From assembly GCA_905477785.1 (NCBI GenBank), contig CAJQGR010000028.1, forward strand, positions 1 through 35,122: DNA of 35,122 bases. The letters are read 5' to 3'. The notes beneath the pieces were generated by a model. The model was not told where the DNA came from. It saw nothing but the letters and a program-made list of their open reading frames with translations, and did not search any database. Shown here one piece after another: positions 33,671 through 35,122 of this stretch. Every line of letters starts with the position of its first letter. Position 1 is the stretch's first letter. Made by a program: the position numbers and the translations under genes. This DNA is from an uncultured Hellea sp. (GTDB taxonomy: Bacteria; Pseudomonadota; Alphaproteobacteria; Caulobacterales; Maricaulaceae).

Positions 33671-34588
33671 ATGACCTTTACTGTTGTAGCATTTTATCAT
33701 TTTACCAATTTGCATGATTATAAAAATCTTAAATCACCATTGCTAGATATGTGTGAACTTTTGGGAATTAAGGGAACGATACTTTTAGCTTCTGAAGGCA
33801 TTAATGGCACAATTGCAGGAACTAATATCGCAATTAAGCAGTTAATGGAATATTTACAACAAGATCTACGATTAAAGAATTTAGAATACAAGTCATCAAT
33901 ATGCAAAGAAATGCCTTTCTACAGAATGAAAGTCAGGATCAAAAAAGAAATTGTAACGATGGGAATTGCTGATATTAACCCTAATAGTATTGTGGGAACT
34001 TATGTTGAAGCAAAAAACTGGAACAAAGTAATAAGGGACCCTGATGTTATTTTGATAGATACAAGAAATGATTATGAAGTTGAAATTGGTAGTTTTGAGG
34101 GATCAATAAATCCAGAAACAAGAAATTTTAGAGAATTTCCTGCTTGGGTAGAAAATAATCGTGAAAAATTAAAAAATAAAAAAATCGCAATGTTTTGCAC
34201 TGGAGGAATTAGATGCGAAAAAGCTAGCTCATACATGAAAAAAAATGGGTTTGAAGATGTTTTTCATTTAAAAGGCGGAATTCTAAAATACCTTGAAACT
34301 CAACCTCAAAAGGAAAGCTTATGGAATGGCGACTGCTTTGTATTTGATCAACGCGTAGCTGTTAAGCATGGCCTTGAAGAGTCAGACTATGATCAATGTT
34401 TTGCATGCAGGTACCCAATAACCGATGAGGATAAAATATCCCCAGAGTATACTAAAGGAATATCGTGCCCAAGATGCTATAATATTATGACCAAAGAACA
34501 ACAAAAAGGTTTTGCAGAAAGACAGAAACAGATTGAGCTTTCAAAAACGCGTGGAGAAACACATCTTGGAAGAAAAGGTAAGCAGTGA
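33671..34588 (+). CDS. trhO: tRNA uridine(34) hydroxylase TrhO (rhodanese-like, YceA family)
   Basis: A 305-residue protein. The N-terminal domain carries 'LLASEGINGTIAGT'; the rhodanese domain has 'CTGGIRC' with active Cys C176 and C182; a C-terminal zinc-knuckle-like part has 'CFACRYPI' and 'CPRC'. TrhO forms 5-hydroxyuridine at position 34 of certain tRNAs in an O2-dependent way. The ATG follows GATATA with no clear Shine-Dalgarno. The stop overlaps the GTG of the glutathione S-transferase gene by four bases. Confidence 0.95.
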   Translation: MTFTVVAFYHFTNLHDYKNLKSPLLDMCELLGIKGTILLASEGINGTIAGTNIAIKQLMEYLQQDLRLKNLEYKSSICKEMPFYRMKVRIKKEIVTMGIADINPNSIVGTYVEAKNWNKVIRDPDVILIDTRNDYEVEIGSFEGSINPETRNFREFPAWVENNREKLKNKKIAMFCTGGIRCEKASSYMKKNGFEDVFHLKGGILKYLETQPQKESLWNGDCFVFDQRVAVKHGLEESDYDQCFACRYPITDEDKISPEYTKGISCPRCYNIMTKEQQKGFAERQKQIELSKTRGETHLGRKGKQ

Positions 34589-35122
34589 ATATTTTATGGT
34601 CTTTTAGGCGATGTCCATATGCAATGAGAGCAAGAATGGCACTCTTTGTTAGTAAAATAAATTATGAACACAGAGAAATTAAATTAAATGATAAACCACA
34701 AGAATTCCTTTCAACCTCTTCTACAGGAACAGTACCAGTATTTATAACCTCAGAAGGAGATATAATTGAGGAAAGTTTAGACATAATGAAATGGTCATTA
34801 AAATGTTATGATCCTTTCAATATGTTAAAATGTAATCATTTAGAGAGTAATTTAATTATAAATAAGAATGATACTTATTTCAAATATCACCTTGATAGGT
34901 ACAAATATGCAAGCCGTTATGAAACAGGATCTTCTCGTGAAACTATTAATATAGCGCATAGAGAAAAAGCAGAAATATTCATAAAAAGTTTGGAGGTAAG
35001 GTTATCCAATGGAGATAATCTTTTGGGTTTAAATCAGACAATAGCTGACCTAGCAATTTTTCCATTTATTCGTCAATTTTCTAATGTTGAACCAAATTGG
35101 TGGAAAAGTTCCAACTACAAAA
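34585..35122 (+). CDS. Glutathione S-transferase-family protein, 3' end cut by window edge
   Basis: The frame is open to the last base, giving 179 residues and no stop, against about 200-230 for the family. The N-terminal thioredoxin-fold half begins 'MNILWSFRRCPYAMRARMAL', with a Cys at the CPYA position as in glutaredoxin-2-like members. 'GTVPVF' carries the cis-Pro and 'EESLDIM' the glutathione contact. The C-terminal helical half shows 'TIADLAIFPFIRQF'. The start is GTG at 34585, overlapping the trhO stop as GTGA. It may reduce or glutathionylate proteins; no specific substrate can be given. The gshA gene elsewhere in the window shows that the cell can make the glutathione precursor. Confidence 0.9.
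   Translation, partial: MNILWSFRRCPYAMRARMALFVSKINYEHREIKLNDKPQEFLSTSSTGTVPVFITSEGDIIEESLDIMKWSLKCYDPFNMLKCNHLESNLIINKNDTYFKYHLDRYKYASRYETGSSRETINIAHREKAEIFIKSLEVRLSNGDNLLGLNQTIADLAIFPFIRQFSNVEPNWWKSSNYK

Noticed and set aside
33636-33672. TTGACG ... TATAAT as a promoter for trhO
   Set aside because: The TATAAT overlaps the ATG itself and the spacer is about 25 bases, so it does not form a workable -35/-10 pair.

Overview
The window looks like chromosomal DNA of a low-GC (roughly one third G+C by eye), gene-dense alphaproteobacterium with an LPS outer membrane. Several gene neighbourhoods are typical of that class: midA-pgeF; ubiA divergent from rsmE with gshA nearby; pmbA-cysQ-DUF4170 leading into kdtA-lpxK; xseA-DUF2093 divergent from purD; and ribF-MaoC-HAD. 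The very short spacers, many ATGA or GTGA overlaps and several TTG/GTG starts suggest a compact, possibly marine genome. The species cannot be named from this sequence. I saw no rRNA, tRNA, CRISPR array, insertion sequence or prophage gene.

Layout. 1-2504 (+): the C-terminal part of a MidA-type methyltransferase (cut by the window edge), pgeF and prs. 2597-8058 (-): a POT-family peptide transporter, gshA, an EthA-like Baeyer-Villiger monooxygenase set between gshA and rsmE, and rsmE. 8135-9646 (+): ubiA and an exported, probably lipid-anchored msrB. 9649-10550 is the least ordinary stretch. It holds a GC-rich orphan reading frame with no good start, then a non-coding segment with many potential hairpins, a strong Shine-Dalgarno before a 12-codon frame, and a near-perfect intrinsic terminator just before a marR gene.

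11097-19874 is an envelope block: pmbA/tldE, a cysQ fused in frame to DUF4170, an MsbA-like ABC exporter, a small phosphatase on the opposite strand, then a DUF374 acyltransferase, kdtA, lpxK and an LpxL-type acyltransferase. The last four are tightly coupled and would finish and export Kdo-lipid A. 19879-22821 (-) holds xseA, DUF2093, an M23 peptidase and a chorismate mutase; purD diverges from xseA.

24195-29327 (-) is ribF, MaoC and a HAD hydrolase, preceded by a second MaoC and a pair of acyl-CoA dehydrogenases. One dehydrogenase keeps the catalytic Glu and the other seems to lack it, which suggests a heteromeric enzyme. Divergent from them are an iron-type alcohol dehydrogenase and a hotdog thioesterase, followed by an SDR and a convergent acyl-CoA ligase. 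With MaoC, this set could activate an unknown acid or alcohol and carry out the first steps of its beta-oxidation. The window ends with trhO translationally coupled to a truncated glutathione S-transferase.

Best leads: the structured element at about 10297-10500, the CysQ-DUF4170 fusion with an internal start, the GC-rich orphan fragment, the dehydrogenase pair, and an M23 peptidase with Cys in place of a zinc-ligand His. None proves a new system by itself.
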